Shown piece by piece: positions 1 to 11,399 of a stretch of 64,000 nt of DNA. Positions within the stretch are counted from its first letter, which is position 1. Each line of letters begins with the position of its first letter. The position numbers and the translations under genes were made by a program. The notes below the pieces were generated by a model that saw nothing but the letters and a program-made list of their open reading frames with translations, was not told the origin of the DNA and searched no databases. Location: NCBI GenBank assembly GCA_947579605.1, contig OX388309.1, positions 14,206,713-14,270,712 of the forward strand, read 5' to 3'. The DNA comes from Athripsodes cinereus. Taxonomy: Eukaryota; Arthropoda; Insecta; Trichoptera; Leptoceridae.

Positions 1-378
1 AGGAGTGGAGAAATAAGTCAAAACTCGTTGCAGACCAATCCAATGGATTGTAACTCATTATATACCTATACACTTATTATATACCTACATGTAGGTAACA
101 TCATCTATTGATAAATATTTTATTATTAATTGTTGAAGGGTGTTTGTGTTCACACTGTGAAAATTCATATTTAATAGGTAATTTATAAATAATCAAAACA
201 CTGTTATATTTTCACTATATTTATTTAAACTCTAACGTTTTCGCCCACTTCAATGGGCATTCTCAAGAGTACTGAATCAGTATAATGTCCTTTATAAAAA
301 TTGAGGTGGTCACACCCACCCACTGCACCCACCCCTCTCCCCCCTCTGTGACCACCCACCCACTGCACCCACCCCTGT
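1..378 (+). repeat. 3' end and tail of a non-LTR retroelement, first copy
   Basis: Bases 1-50 repeat the last codons and stop of the reverse-transcriptase tail seen again at 1,050-1,101. The following roughly 330 bp match 1,102-1,395 almost base for base, an offset of 1,049. The segment ends in a C-rich stretch (CACCCACCCACTGCACCCA units). The two copies therefore form a tandem arrangement of the same 3' region. The window edge cuts the first copy. Confidence 0.8.
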
Positions 379-419
379 GGGTATACTGTTATACTGTTAT
401 ACTGTTGTCAAAGTACAAC

Positions 420-1102
420 ATGAAAATAAATAAAGATAAAACAAAATGTATGGTCGTTGGAAGGGAGGAAGCGACTGCGAACATTGCCATAAATGGAGTG
501 AGCATCAAACAAGTAAGAGAATTCGTGTACTTGGGCAGCAGAATAAACCAGGACGGACGCTCCAAATCAGAAATTGTGAGCAGAATAAACCAGGCACGAA
601 TTGCCTTTAACAAAAAATCCAAAATATTAGAATCCCCTAATATTGATCTAAGCGTGAGGAAGAATCTCACTAAAGCCTTTGTGTGGAGCATTTTGCTATA
701 TGGGTGCGAGACGTGGACCATCAGCAAGAGAAAAGCGGACGGTTAGCGGCATTTGAAATGTGGTGCTATAGACGCATGCTGAAGATTCATTGGTCGGAAC
801 ACGTCGAAAACGAAGAAGTGTTAACCAGGGTTGGCGAAAAAAGGCAACTTCTCAAAAGAATCTGCCAACAACGAGCTAATTGGATTGGCCACAACATCAG
901 GCACCCAGGACTGCTCATCGCAATCGCAGAGGGCAGGACCGAAGGCACAAATGGCAGAGGTCGACCGAGAGACGCCTATATGGACCAACTGAAGAGGGAC
1001 ATGAGCTGTGGCTCATATATGGAGTTGAAGAGACTGGCTGAGAATAGGAAGGAGTGGAGAAATAAGTCAAAACTCGTTGCAGACCAATCCAATGGATTGT
1101 AA
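420..1102 (+). pseudogene. Non-LTR retrotransposon reverse transcriptase, C-terminal fragment (frameshifted)
   Basis: Two overlapping frames together encode the C-terminal part of a LINE reverse transcriptase. The first (from about 420 to 746) carries the KTKCMVVGR, EFVYLGSRIN and LLYGCETWTI blocks. The second (about 730-1,102) carries FEMWCYRRMLKI, NEEVLTRV, RANWIGH and GRGRPRDAY. This order is typical of the region after the catalytic palm domain in RTE-like and related insect LINEs. The catalytic palm and endonuclease are absent, and a frameshift near 735-746 joins the two parts, so the copy is dead. Exact clade is uncertain. Confidence 0.75.
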
Positions 1103-1570
1103 CTCATTATATACCTATACACTTATTATATACCTACATGTAGGTAACATCATCTATTGATAAATATTTTATTATTAATTGTTGAAGGGTGTTTGTGTTC
1201 ACACTGTGAAAATTCATATTTAATAGGTAATTTATAAATAATCAAAACACTGTTATATTTTCACTATATTTATTTAAACTCTAACGTTTTCGCCCACTTC
1301 AATGGGCATTCTCAAGAGTACTGAATCAGTATAATGTCCTTTATAAAAATTGAGGTGGTCACACCCACCCACTGCACCCACCCCTCTCCCCCCTCTGTGA
1401 CCACCCACCCACTGCACCCACCCCTCTCCCCCCTCTGTGACCACCTCAATTTTTATAAAGGACATTATACTGATTCAGTACTCTTGAGAATGCCCATTGA
1501 AGTGGGCGAAAACGTTAGAGTTTAAATAAATATAGTGAAAATATAACAGTGTTTTGATTATTTATAAATT
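1102..1570. repeat. Large foldback (inverted repeat) with C-rich spacer
   Basis: The left arm, about 1,228-1,362, is mirrored by the right arm, about 1,438-1,570. Both contain the same sequence from ATAAATAATCAAAACACTG through TGGGCATTCTCAAGAG to AAAATTGAGGTGGTCAC, in opposite orientation. The 75-80 bp spacer is two copies of a C-rich unit of about 40 bp. Each arm carries a GCCCA-TTGAAG-TGGGC hairpin followed by GAAAACGTT, which resembles the core of Penelope-type hammerhead motifs (see findings). Arm identity looks nearly perfect, suggesting a recent event. Confidence 0.8.
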
Positions 1571-1995
1571 ATTTTATTATTACACAGTTTCACACAATCT
1601 CAAGACATGAACCCACACAGTTGCTCAAACGTGGCACCTTTTCTTAACCTTATAGTGGATGAATTTTTGACATGAGTATCGAAATCAAATATTACCTATA
1701 GATTTGTTACCTTTGAATGAAATCGATTTTATGGGTTATCGATAGGTTAGTTGGAAGATTCGCATTTCTGCGATAAACTCGCCCATTGCACAGATTTATT
1801 TGTTCATTAATAAATGTTGTCATGTTTTTTTCAACTATTTATTTTTAGCAATATTTTTTATTTTTATTATCTACTTGTGTTATTCTAAATACCTTAGCTT
1901 ATAAATATTTCGAACATGAAGCCTTAAAATAGATTCTCAGATCTTTATTTCCTTTATAGATATAACCGCATGGTATTAGGTAATATCGTTGTCAA
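1571..1995. other. AT-rich spacer without recognised gene
   Basis: No long reading frame with family similarity and no clear repeat was seen. A short phrase about inhibited cleavage sites is not supportable. The stretch separates the foldback from the next LINE tail. Confidence 0.5.
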
Positions 1996-2108
1996 GGAAT
2001 GTCGTGGGAAGAGGTGACGCAATTGGCACAGAGACGCTCTGAATGGAGGAGGCTGGTTTCTGCCCTGTGCTCCCGAGAGGAGCGTTGAGGGCGATGATGA
2101 TGATGATT
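1996..2108 (+). repeat. 3' terminus of RTE-like LINE with (GAT)n tail, copy 1
   Basis: This short stretch encodes the end of a LINE protein (LAQRRSEWRRLVSALCSREE, then a stop) and finishes in repeated GAT triplets. Closely related 3' ends occur at 48,620-48,716 and 58,722-58,835. The shared end point and triplet tail fit target-primed reverse transcription by one LINE family. Confidence 0.75.
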
Positions 2109-2269
2109 AGGTAATATTATTTTGAGTTTAATTGACGACAATTTAGTAATAGAATTAGTCACTTGAATTTATTATTTCAGTGTTGACTTTGTGAAACAAC
2201 ATTTTAATAATATATAATATAAAAAACACTGTTTTTTGTTCCACATTAATGTATACCAAAGTATACCAC

Positions 2270-2315
2270 AATTACGGCTAGCGCTGTCACCAATACATTG
2301 GCATCATCAGAGCGG
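2270..2315 (-). ncRNA. Degenerate hammerhead-ribozyme-like motif of a Penelope-like element
   Basis: On the minus strand the core CTGATGA (2,304-2,310) is followed by a short CCAA/TTGG hairpin and then GACA at 2,285-2,288 where an active ribozyme has GAAA. The motif lies just downstream of the minus-strand GIY-YIG endonuclease remnant, where Penelope-like elements are known to carry hammerheads in their terminal repeats. The GAAA to GACA change and weak outer stems suggest it no longer cleaves. Confidence 0.45.
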
Positions 2316-2366
2316 AGTATAAACTAAATTTATAAAAGAAAACAACGTCTATATATACTTACGATA

Positions 2367-2711
2367 TTAAGGGATGTTAGGTAGGGGTGTTTTAGAACAA
2401 AGCAATGGCGAAGTTAAAGAAGTTTGGATATTAATAATGTCCACTTTGTTAGATAGACATTTATTAATCTCCAATGATTCCAGAACGTTCAGTTTACGTC
2501 CCTTACCCTCAGAATGTAAGACCATTACATTTTCAACATTAAAAGAATGGTCATTTTGAATACAATGATCTGCCATTTCTGAAAGTCCAGAAAGTCCCCT
2601 GTATGCTCTATGATGTTCCTTTAACCTCGTATTGATTGCTCTTCCTGTTTGTTCTATGTATCTGGCTTTGCAGTCATTACACCAGATACAATATATTCCA
2701 CTCTCATCCAA
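2367..2711 (-). pseudogene. Penelope-like element GIY-YIG endonuclease fragment
   Basis: The reading frame encodes about 114 residues that match the C-terminal endonuclease of Penelope-like retroelements. It has GIYCIWCNDCKARYIEQTGR (GIY...YIG-like with YIE in place of YIG), then INTRLKEH, a MADHCIQNDHSF block and KGRKLNVLESLEI. The frame starts abruptly with LDESGIY and no reverse transcriptase is found upstream, so only the 3' part of the element remains. The YIG to YIE change may also affect catalysis. The assignment to the family is strong; activity is very unlikely. Confidence 0.85.
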
Positions 2712-2719
2712 CTTATTCC

Positions 2720-3135
2720 TCTTGTCTTTATTGTTAAAAATTAGTCTTATTCATCATCATCATCAGTTAAAAATATTGTTGGTATTAGTCACCTATATTT
2801 TGTATTATTCTTATCCTTCCCTAAATATAACTCATAAAGCAGTGGCCTCCAATCTTTCTATCGCCGCGGACCGAGACTCAATGAGTGGAAGATGTTAATT
2901 GTTCATAACAAAAAGTGAATGTGAGGACCCTCTTTTTATGTCTCTGATTTCAAAATTTTATAATTTCTTTACCCTCTAACATTTCAATTGAACACCAATA
3001 AAATTATAAATGGTAAAAGAATCTGACAGAATTTTTTCTTGAAGATACATGAAGGCACTATTAAACTCCCCTATATTATAAAATGGTAAAATGTTTAATA
3101 CAGAAAAAAGTAATTTATAACCTTTTTAATTGTCA
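2720..3135. other. AT-rich stretch with a single hAT-like end
   Basis: CAGTGGCCTCCAATC followed by CCGCGGACCG (about 2,840-2,870) resembles one terminus of known hAT-type elements. No matching opposite end was found, so no element is called. The rest holds no recognised gene. Confidence 0.3.
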
Positions 3136-3471
3136 CCCCTAGACAGTGATATGTTACAACTAGATTCGCAATGTCATACAAATATTCTCTAAAAATGTGT
3201 ACCCACCCGTCGAGGTACAATACCTGCGTAATATATATTCATCTCTTTTCTTATGTATATATTCATCTCTATCTACCGGCCTTTGTCGTCTGTAATAATC
3301 CCCATTCTCATACTGTCTATCTCTTTTTATCTACAAACAATTTATATGTGTGTCGCTTTTTTTCAAACTAAAAATTGCGGCACCAAGGACCGCAAAGAGA
3401 TTTTATTGATGGTACATGTTTGAGATTCATATTGCAAATCTAGGTATAACATATCACTGCCCCTAGATGGT
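3136..3471. mobile_element. Inverted-repeat (MITE-like) element
   Basis: The left arm (about 3,136-3,178, with CCCCTAGACAGTGATATG) and right arm (about 3,423-3,471, with CATATCACTGCCCCTAG) are imperfect inverted copies of roughly 40 bp around a 245-bp centre. No coding capacity was recognised in the centre. A clear target duplication was not found. Confidence 0.5.
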
Positions 3472-4180
3472 TCTTCTTTTTACAGTATAATTTTTTATTT
3501 CACATTGTTTTCGGTAGATTAAAAATAAAATATGATTTAATTATGTTCTTCAACGCATGGTGATTCTAATAAAAAAACATAGATTACATGGTTATAAAAA
3601 CATACAGGTGCATGGTTATTATTATTATTATTATAAAAACATCACCCTGCACTGAGACCATAACAGCTTTTGGCCAAGGCGGTCTCAGCAGGAAAAATGA
3701 AAAAACAAAAGAAAAAAAAACAAACAAAGAAATGCCAAGTCAAAAAAATATATCATCAAAAAGAGACAATGAAAGGAGAATATCTATCCAGGCGATAAAA
3801 TCGTTGTATGTTATGTTGAAAATATCGACATGAACACATGGTTATAAAAAAAATATCAGCCTATTAAAGTAATTGTGATAATTATTTCATTTTTTTTTTC
3901 ATTCTATTCTATACCCTCGCACCGCATCCCAAGTGGGGAAGGCAGAGAGAACGGAATGACATATATCTGCCCCTTAATACTTCTTTCGCCTCTTATATAT
4001 TCATGCAACCGCTCTTACACGCACAATGATTTCTCTTACTCAACACACGGCCGTAAAAAGTAATGCTTTTTCCACTATGTCTTTTTCATTAAGAGAGACG
4101 TCTTTCTACTTATAAGGGCATTATTATTCTTGCGTTTTATAAGGACAATAAAAAACATGAGGTGAAAAAAAACATTAATT
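3472..4180. other. AT-rich stretch between elements
   Basis: It contains a (TTA)n microsatellite at about 3,615-3,635 and two copies of CATGGTTATAAAAA (about 3,588 and 3,837). A minus-strand remnant of a dispersed repeat lies at about 3,905-3,970 (related to 24,345-24,420 and 35,262-35,330). No gene was seen. Confidence 0.4.
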
Positions 4181-7100
4181 GGTTTTAGTTTGAGCAACTC
4201 ATCATCATGAGTTGCTCCTTAGCAACGGCGATAATAAGAAGCTAAATAAAATATCTCTGAAGATATAATTTAATTAAAATACATTTACACTAAATGTATA
4301 CATTAAAACTCCATATTATAATAAAAGACTAAAAATAATTCACATCAAGATAATAAATATCAAGAAAACATAATTATATAAACAGTTATAAAGTGGTACT
4401 GAAGTGTCAAAATAAACATCATTACATCTATATATGTAAGTAAATCAATATAATTCTGAGTATATGCTTCAAATTATAATATAATATTATTCATAAAAGT
4501 GCCTAAAAGTTTCAATTCATCATTTGTAATCAATATATCATTTAATTATTACAATATTCTTATCAATGTAAACAAATTTATCAATCAATATCATTCTATT
4601 TGACATTTAATATTTAAATTTTAATTATCCTTATAATCAAGAACCAAGACAAGATTGAAGATTAAATTTTAAAATATATAAAAATAATGATATCAAGTTC
4701 ATAAGTACTTAAATAAAATCGTCACCACAAGTACTTAAATAATTTGATTATCAAAATTGTTCCAAGCTACAAATTCAAAAATTTTGACACATTAACAAGT
4801 TTACTTCATTGACATTTTATAAAAGTTTTGATGAAAATTTAAAATCATATGACTTCAACCACCAAGAAAGCACTTTACCACACTTCAGTACCTGAAGAAA
4901 ATAAAAGTCAAATATTATTATATAATATAATAATAATTTAATTTATAATATGGAGTCAAACTCAAGATATCAAGATACTCGTCCATCGGAATCCCGAGAT
5001 TCAAGCGCGACCGTTAATATAGAATCAAGTGTTTCCCGAGAAAGACGAGATTCTATCGCGATTACCACTAGTAGACAACAACATAGTCAAAATGTTTTGC
5101 AGATCAATGACGACTCTATGTTGTTACGGTCTGCAACCATTGAGACAAATTTGTATTCACCCCAGTCATTTACTTTCGAGATGAACAGGGATTTGTATCG
5201 TGAATACTATCGTTTTTCAAAATTTGAGTCTACTAGTTTGGTATTGTGCCTGGAATATAAATATTGTAAATTATATGAAGTCGGCCTATCCAAATTTTGA
5301 ATTTAATGAAAATATAATAACTAATCAGATAAATAATATTAAAAATAATAATGTATTAACGTTTGATGAAATAAATAATATAAAAAAACAATTAGAAATA
5401 GAAACTGGTCTTAATTATAGAAATTTAAATACAAACTTAAGACCAGAAAAAACAAAAGCAGGAACTTCTAGGCAGAGATTAAAATGGACAACCGAAGTTA
5501 ATAAATTCATAATTCAACAATATTTTATCGTAACGGATTTGGAAACAAATTTATTAGGTTATAGGCAACGCTTACATACGGTATTTAGGCAAAATTTTCC
5601 GGCAGTTGACGTAAGCGAACAAAGACTTTCCGATCAAAGACGATCAATAATACGTAATAATTTACTACCTAGAACAATAATCGATCAAATAAAAAAAGAT
5701 GTGGCTGATAGCATACACCGCGATAACAATCCTGACATTCCATTAAATAATAATGATGATGACAATAATAATACAATACAATTAAATACTAGCCTAGAAG
5801 ACGACATAAATGTAGAATCGATTACTTTAATAAATGATAATAATATAATAATAAATAACGTTATCCATAATGTAGATGATAACGTCGCGAATGATAATAA
5901 TATTACAGAATTGATCAATTCTGTACGCGAAAACATCAATCTTTATGCTAATACAGATCCGATGTGTAGGCCCAAATTTAGAAAATTAAATTCGTCTAAA
6001 AAACTTTTGTCTTTAATTTGCGAGTTTAATAATAAAATATTTAACAAATTTCTGTACGATAATATATCATTTTTGAATTTACATTTACTTATTTATGCTA
6101 GTGTGGTAACCATTCATAAAAAATTGGCTCTAAGCTTATAATAATAAATAATAATCAAAATAATACAGCTAAATCAAAACCCCACTGGCAAATTCGTTTG
6201 GAAAATAACATAAAAAATATTCGTACAGATATTGCTAGAGTCACAGAATTTAAAAACGGGAATCGGGGTAGGAATATAATAAAATATTTTGAAAAAATAG
6301 CACGAAATAATGGATTTAATATATCTGGTATACAAAACTTTCAAATTAATGAAATACTAGATATATTAAAACAAAAACTTGCCGCGAAATCTAGCCGATT
6401 ACGCCGGTATAATAAAGAACTTAAACGTAAAAAAGATAACGCTTCTTTTGTAAAAAATGAAAAACAATTCTATAAAAAATTAAACAGTAATATCGATTTT
6501 AATAAAAATAATAATGGCTTACCATCGGAACCGGAATTAAAACAATTTTGGTCTAACATATGGAGTAAAAATATTGAGCATAAAAATGGAAATTGGATAA
6601 ATGAGGAAATTGATCGATATTCAGATGTGGACGAAATGGAATTCTCCAATATTTCCGTTGACTTAATTAAAAATGTAATTAAAAATACACATAACTGGAA
6701 ATCCCCGGGTTGCGACGGAATACATAATTTCTGGTATAAACGTTTCACATCCCTACAACCTTATATTGCTAATTCTTTAACAAATCTCATACAACACCCG
6801 CAAAATGTTCCTAAATTTTTAACAAAAGGTCTAACATACATGCTACCTAAAAGTCAAAATACAACAAATCCATCTCAATATAGACCTATAACGTGTTTAC
6901 CGACTATTTATAAAATATTAACATCGTGCTTAACTAATAAAATATATAATCACGTGACGCAAAATAAAATTTTGGCTGAAGAACAAAAAGGGTGTCGTAA
7001 AAATCATATGGGATGTAAGGAACAACTAATAATAGATTCCGTAATACTTAAACAAATACAAACGCGTAATCGTAATTTAAATAATTGTTATATCGATTAT

Positions 7101-9110
7101 CAAAAAGCATTTGATAGCGTACCTTACTCGTGGCTAATAGAAATTTTCAAAATTTATAAAATTAATCCAACAATCATAAATTTCTTAAAAATAGTAATGA
7201 ATTCGTGGAATATCGATTTAAATTTAAATCTTAATAATAAATCTATAACTCTAAAAGATATTCCTATTAAAAGAGGTATCTATCAAGGAGATTCCTTAAG
7301 TCCACTTTGGTTTTGTTTGGCAATAAATCCTCTATCCAATTTATTAAATGAATCCAAATATGGAATCAAAATTAACGGAAATACTCGTTCGTCAACAAAA
7401 ATATCGCATTTAATGTATATGGACGATATAAAAATATACGCTAAATCGGATACCGAATTAGACAAACTAATGAGTATAACAAAAAAATTCTCAGACGACA
7501 TAAGAATGTCTTTTGGGCTAGATAAATGTAAAACATTACACATTGAAAAAGGTAAAATTATAGAATGTCAGGATATAGTTTCTAATTATCAAATTAATAA
7601 CATGAATAGTAATGAAATATACAAATATTTAGGTTTTCCGCAATCTAAAAATTTAAATCACTCTTTAATCAAAACTCAATTAACAAATGATTTTAAAGAT
7701 AGACTTAATAAAATATTTAAATGTGATCTATCGGCCAAAAACATAGTAAAAGCAATAAACGCGTGGGCAATCCCATTATTAACATACTCATTTGGCATCA
7801 TAAAATGGTCTAAAACGGATCTAGATAAATTAGAAAGACTAATTAGAACACAACTAACAAAAAATAGGTATCATCATCCAAATTCCGCGAAAGAAAGGTT
7901 GGTTCTGCCTAGGAGTATAGGAGGAAGAGGAATTGTTAACATTTCCTCTTTACATAATAATCAAATAGAATCCCTTAAAACATTTTTTAAGAACAAACAA
8001 AATAATTCTATATTACATAAAATTATAATACAGGCCGATAAAAATCATACACCTTTAAATTTAAATGACGAAACAGTAGGTCCGCGATTAAACTATTTAA
8101 ATATTTTGTTAGAATCTTGGGGTAGGAAGGAACTTCATGCTAGACACCTCAATGATCTCAACCAATCTTATGTTGACAAATATGCGTCAAACAGGTGGTT
8201 GACCATTGGGGAATTGTATGGGGAAACCGAGGGTTTTATGCTAGCAATTCAAGATCAGGTAATAAATACAAAAAATTATCAAAAATATATTATAAAAAAT
8301 CAAAATATAATTGATGATTCGTGTAGAAAATGTCTGGCCAAACCGGAAACAATTCAACACATAGTTTCGGGTTGTTCCACTCTCGCTCAAACTGAGTATA
8401 CTTATAGACATAATCATGTCGCAAAAATTATACATCAAAATTTAGCTATTAAACATAATCTTTTAAACTCAAATAATGTAATACCTTATCTTAAATACAA
8501 CCCGGAACCGGTTTTAGAAAATCAAAATTATAGGCTCTATTATGATAAAACCATAATAACAGATAGACAAATACATCATAATAGACCCGATTTAGTATTA
8601 CATGATAAACGTAATAAAATAACGTACATAATCGACATCGCTGTCCCAAATACACATAATATACAAACAACCGTCGCTGAAAAAATACGTAAATATACAG
8701 AACTAGCAGGAGAAATAAAAAATATTTGGCATTCTAGGTCCGTTTATATAATACCTTTAGTCATGTCAGCTACAGGGGTAACTCCGAAATCTTTAATAAA
8801 TAATTTACAAAAATTAGATTTACCGGTTAATTTGTACATTAAAATTCAAAAATCTATTATAATTAACACTTGTAATATTGTAAAAAAGTTTTTGAACACA
8901 GATATTTCAGGCATAATGCTGGTATTTTGATCCCGCGTTTTGAGCCTAATCCTTTGATATCCTGTATATCTGGATAGGTGAATTTTTCCCGGCATTAGAC
9001 TGTTAAGTTTTTGTGTGATCATGACTGATCATATGGAGACTTATCTGGTTGTACAATGCTGAGAAGTGTGGATGGCAATTCTGCCGCCGCGTAAATATTA
9101 TTTCATTACG
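4180..9110 (+). mobile_element. R4/Dong-type non-LTR retrotransposon, nearly full length, ends approximate
   Basis: The element is defined by its single long, now frameshifted, coding region at 4,950-8,930. About 770 bp of AT-rich 5' leader precedes it and about 180 bp of 3' leader follows, ending near GCCGCCGCGTAAATA. Just inside the left boundary is a perfect 11-bp stem (GAGCAACTCAT, loop CATC) at about 4,192-4,217. Members of this clade are known to insert in TAA-type repeats, and the surroundings are rich in TAA and TTA runs, but no exact target duplication could be fixed. Boundaries are therefore estimates. Confidence 0.6.
4950..8930 (+). pseudogene. R4/Dong retrotransposon polyprotein (RT plus restriction-like endonuclease), two frameshifts
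   Basis: Three open segments form one original ORF: 4,950 to about 5,290, about 5,290-6,120, and 6,120-8,930 in the first frame again. The second shift lies in an A-run at 6,117-6,123. The N-terminal half has a basic KWTTEVNKFI block. The third segment holds reverse transcriptase motifs: SPGCDGIHNFWY, YIDYQKAFDSVP (about 7,090), GIYQGDSLSPL and the catalytic YMDD (about 7,415). It then has a CCHC finger (CRKC...HIVSGC, about 8,320) and a PD-(D/E)XK endonuclease (RPDLVL, IIDIAVP, EKIRKY, about 8,580-8,700). RT followed by CCHC and this nuclease, without an APE domain, marks the R2/R4 group. AEKIRKYTELAGEIK favours R4/Dong. Catalytic residues are intact; only the frameshifts kill it. Confidence 0.85.
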
Positions 9111-9199
9111 GAATTTCTCTACCTAAATGCCGACACAGTAAACAAACAAAAAAACGTTTTTGAGTAAAGAGAAAAACGGTAAAAGAGGGGTTGTCCAGT

Positions 9200-9445
9200 A
9201 TAAAGATGAGGTAAAGGCATATTTTAGGCTCGTTTTTCAAAATGAAAAATATGTTTTGCCCCAACTCATCTTGAAGGGCAAAATTGAGGGAAGTCGCAGT
9301 GTGGGAAGGCGGCAGATGTCCCAGCGAAGAAATATCAGAGAGTAGAACCGAATCCAGAGGGTGGAAGAGCTGTTCCGGCTAGCACATGATAGAGAAACCT
9401 ACTCCAATGTGATAGCCGATGTCGAGGAGACCTGACATTGCACTT
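9200..9445 (+). pseudogene. LINE reverse-transcriptase C-terminal remnant
   Basis: The plus strand reads VLPQLILKGKIEGSRSVGRR, then QMSQRRNIRE and a stop. Past the stop it continues VEELFRLAHDRE and NVIADVEET. These are the recognisable tail blocks (GRRSVGRRQMSW..NIR, FRLA.DR, VIA.V) of a LINE family common in insects. At least one in-frame stop is present and nothing upstream of the tail survives. Confidence 0.65.
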
Positions 9446-10198
9446 TAAAAAGAAGAAATATTGAAATACTTATTTTAAAAACTAATATACAGGTAGAAAT
9501 AATTCATTAAATATCAATACTCAATATACAATTCATGCATTAGTAAAATTAAGAAGTAAAAAATATATTTATATCAATAATACATTTTTTACCTTTCCTG
9601 AATAAGTAATTTCAGAGAGAAAATTCTATTGGACATGACCATATGTCCTTTGTCCTTTGTCACTTAATTATATAATACTTAAGCGGAGCCCAAACTTAAC
9701 ACTTGTCCTAAGCATACAACCAAATCCTAGACCCTCACCTCTCTACAATACACATTATGTATACATTGTCATCAGATTTTGTGAACTACGTAGGTGCTAT
9801 CAAAGTTCAAGTTCTACTCAATTATTGTTTAGTGTAAATCATTTATACGAAAATAATAACTTGAAATTTGTCACTGTCACTATTCACGACCCCGAACCGT
9901 TACACCCCTCATATAAAAATGTTTTTGAATTTTGTTCTACATAATAAGTGACATCAAAGATACATCAAATAGTTTTTTTTTAAGTACCTATTTAAGCAAA
10001 TTTATTTTTTTCATGTTTAAGATGAGTATGTATACACTTTGTTTGTATGCAATCATAGTCAGACACCACCACAATATAGGACTAATAAATGCCCAAGGAG
10101 AAGTAGAAGTTGGTATACAATCATAGATTGCGTTGATTGAAGTGAATATCTTATAACAAAAGATATTATGCAACATACCTACATATAATATAAAAGTT
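9446..10198. other. AT-rich intergenic stretch
   Basis: No similarity to a known gene or repeat was recognised; reading frames here are short and low complexity. Confidence 0.5.
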
Positions 10199-10560
10199 TT
10201 CGACAGTATACGTCACTCGAAATTGATTAATAAGTTAAACCAAAATGGTATTTATGGTAATGTCAGAAAATGGTTTCAAAGCCATCTGAGTGGAAAAAAT
10301 CAAAAAGTAAAAATTGAGGATGCAGAGAGTTTCGAAAAAATCTAGACTTTCGGTATACCACAGGGTACAGTCCTTGGTCCTGAGTTGTTTATATTATTAT
10401 ATATGAATGGTATATTATAACTCCCACTGAGCTCAACGGTTTTGTACTTTGCAGATAATACAGTGGCCTTGATATTGAGGGTAAGAACATGGGAAAAGAC
10501 ATTTGTAAATAAATATTTTTCCATTAGCGATTGATGTAAAATATTATTCACACAGTATAT
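10199..10560 (+). pseudogene. Jockey/CR1-like reverse transcriptase fragment
   Basis: From 10,199 the frame reads FDSIRHSKLINKLNQNGIYG, then VRKWFQSHLSG and GIPQGTVLGPELF, ending near YFADNT. These are RT palm motifs in order. The catalytic FADD is changed to FADN and stops occur after FEKI and GIL, so it is a dead fragment. Both element ends are lost. Confidence 0.75.
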
Positions 10561-11160
10561 TATGTATCTACATTTCTAATATATATGCGTAATAGAATTT
10601 ATTTCAAATGATAACTTTAACATTAAATCTCAATCTGAAATGCTTCTAAATTTCAATTATGTAATTTAGTAATATTATTGGTATAATTACCAGTCTGAAT
10701 GAGCAACATATCAAAATAAATATGTTTGGTAAATTATGATATTTGAGCACCTTCTGTACTTGTGTGATGAGATATACCATTTCACTTAAAGGTAAATAAA
10801 AAATGTTTATTACACTAATGGCTTACTTATTAAGAATATTGAAATGTCACTGAAAATTTCAAAGTTCACTGCCTAGGATTCAACAGCTAATAAATATTTT
10901 CTTGGTGGGAAAATTCTGTATATAAAACAAGTTATAAAGTACTGAGTACTTATTTATATATTTGTCTATGTATTTCTCTAGTTTTCTACACAGAAATATT
11001 ATTCTGAATCTCAAGAACTATTATTACAGACTGTATTTTAAATAAATCAAAGATTGTATAATTACAATGAGATGAAATCTACATAAAATTAAGAAAGTGG
11101 AAAAATTTTATTATTTTTTTATTTTTGTGCCCCTGTACAAAACTTTTTTATAATCTATCT
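10561..11160. other. AT-rich intergenic stretch
   Basis: No gene, RNA or repeat was recognised. Confidence 0.5.
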
Positions 11161-11163
11161 ATA

Positions 11164-11390
11164 TCGACCATTACGGTATCTCCCATAAGTGAGGTAGCAG
11201 ATAGATTAACCGCATATTATTAAATTGGCAACCATCTATTCCACCCAAACAAAAAAATAACACTCAGGATGTGTGGTAAAACTTATAATTGCAGAATAAA
11301 AGACGTCGAACGACATCGAATGAAATTTCACGATTAGGTACTTGCTTTTTACAGAGCACTCGAAAACTTACAGAAAAGAGTAAGAGTAAA
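11164..11390 (+). repeat. Dispersed repeat family A, diverged copy
   Basis: It begins near ACCATTACGGTATCTCCCA and ends near CACTCGAAAACTTACAGA. The same two landmarks bracket the copy at 40,478-40,715. Other copies or parts lie at 15,975-16,200, 17,524-17,585, 26,520-26,650 (reverse), 30,695-30,880, 53,400-53,525 (reverse) and 60,244-60,450. Confidence 0.6.
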
Positions 11391-11399
11391 ATGTATACA

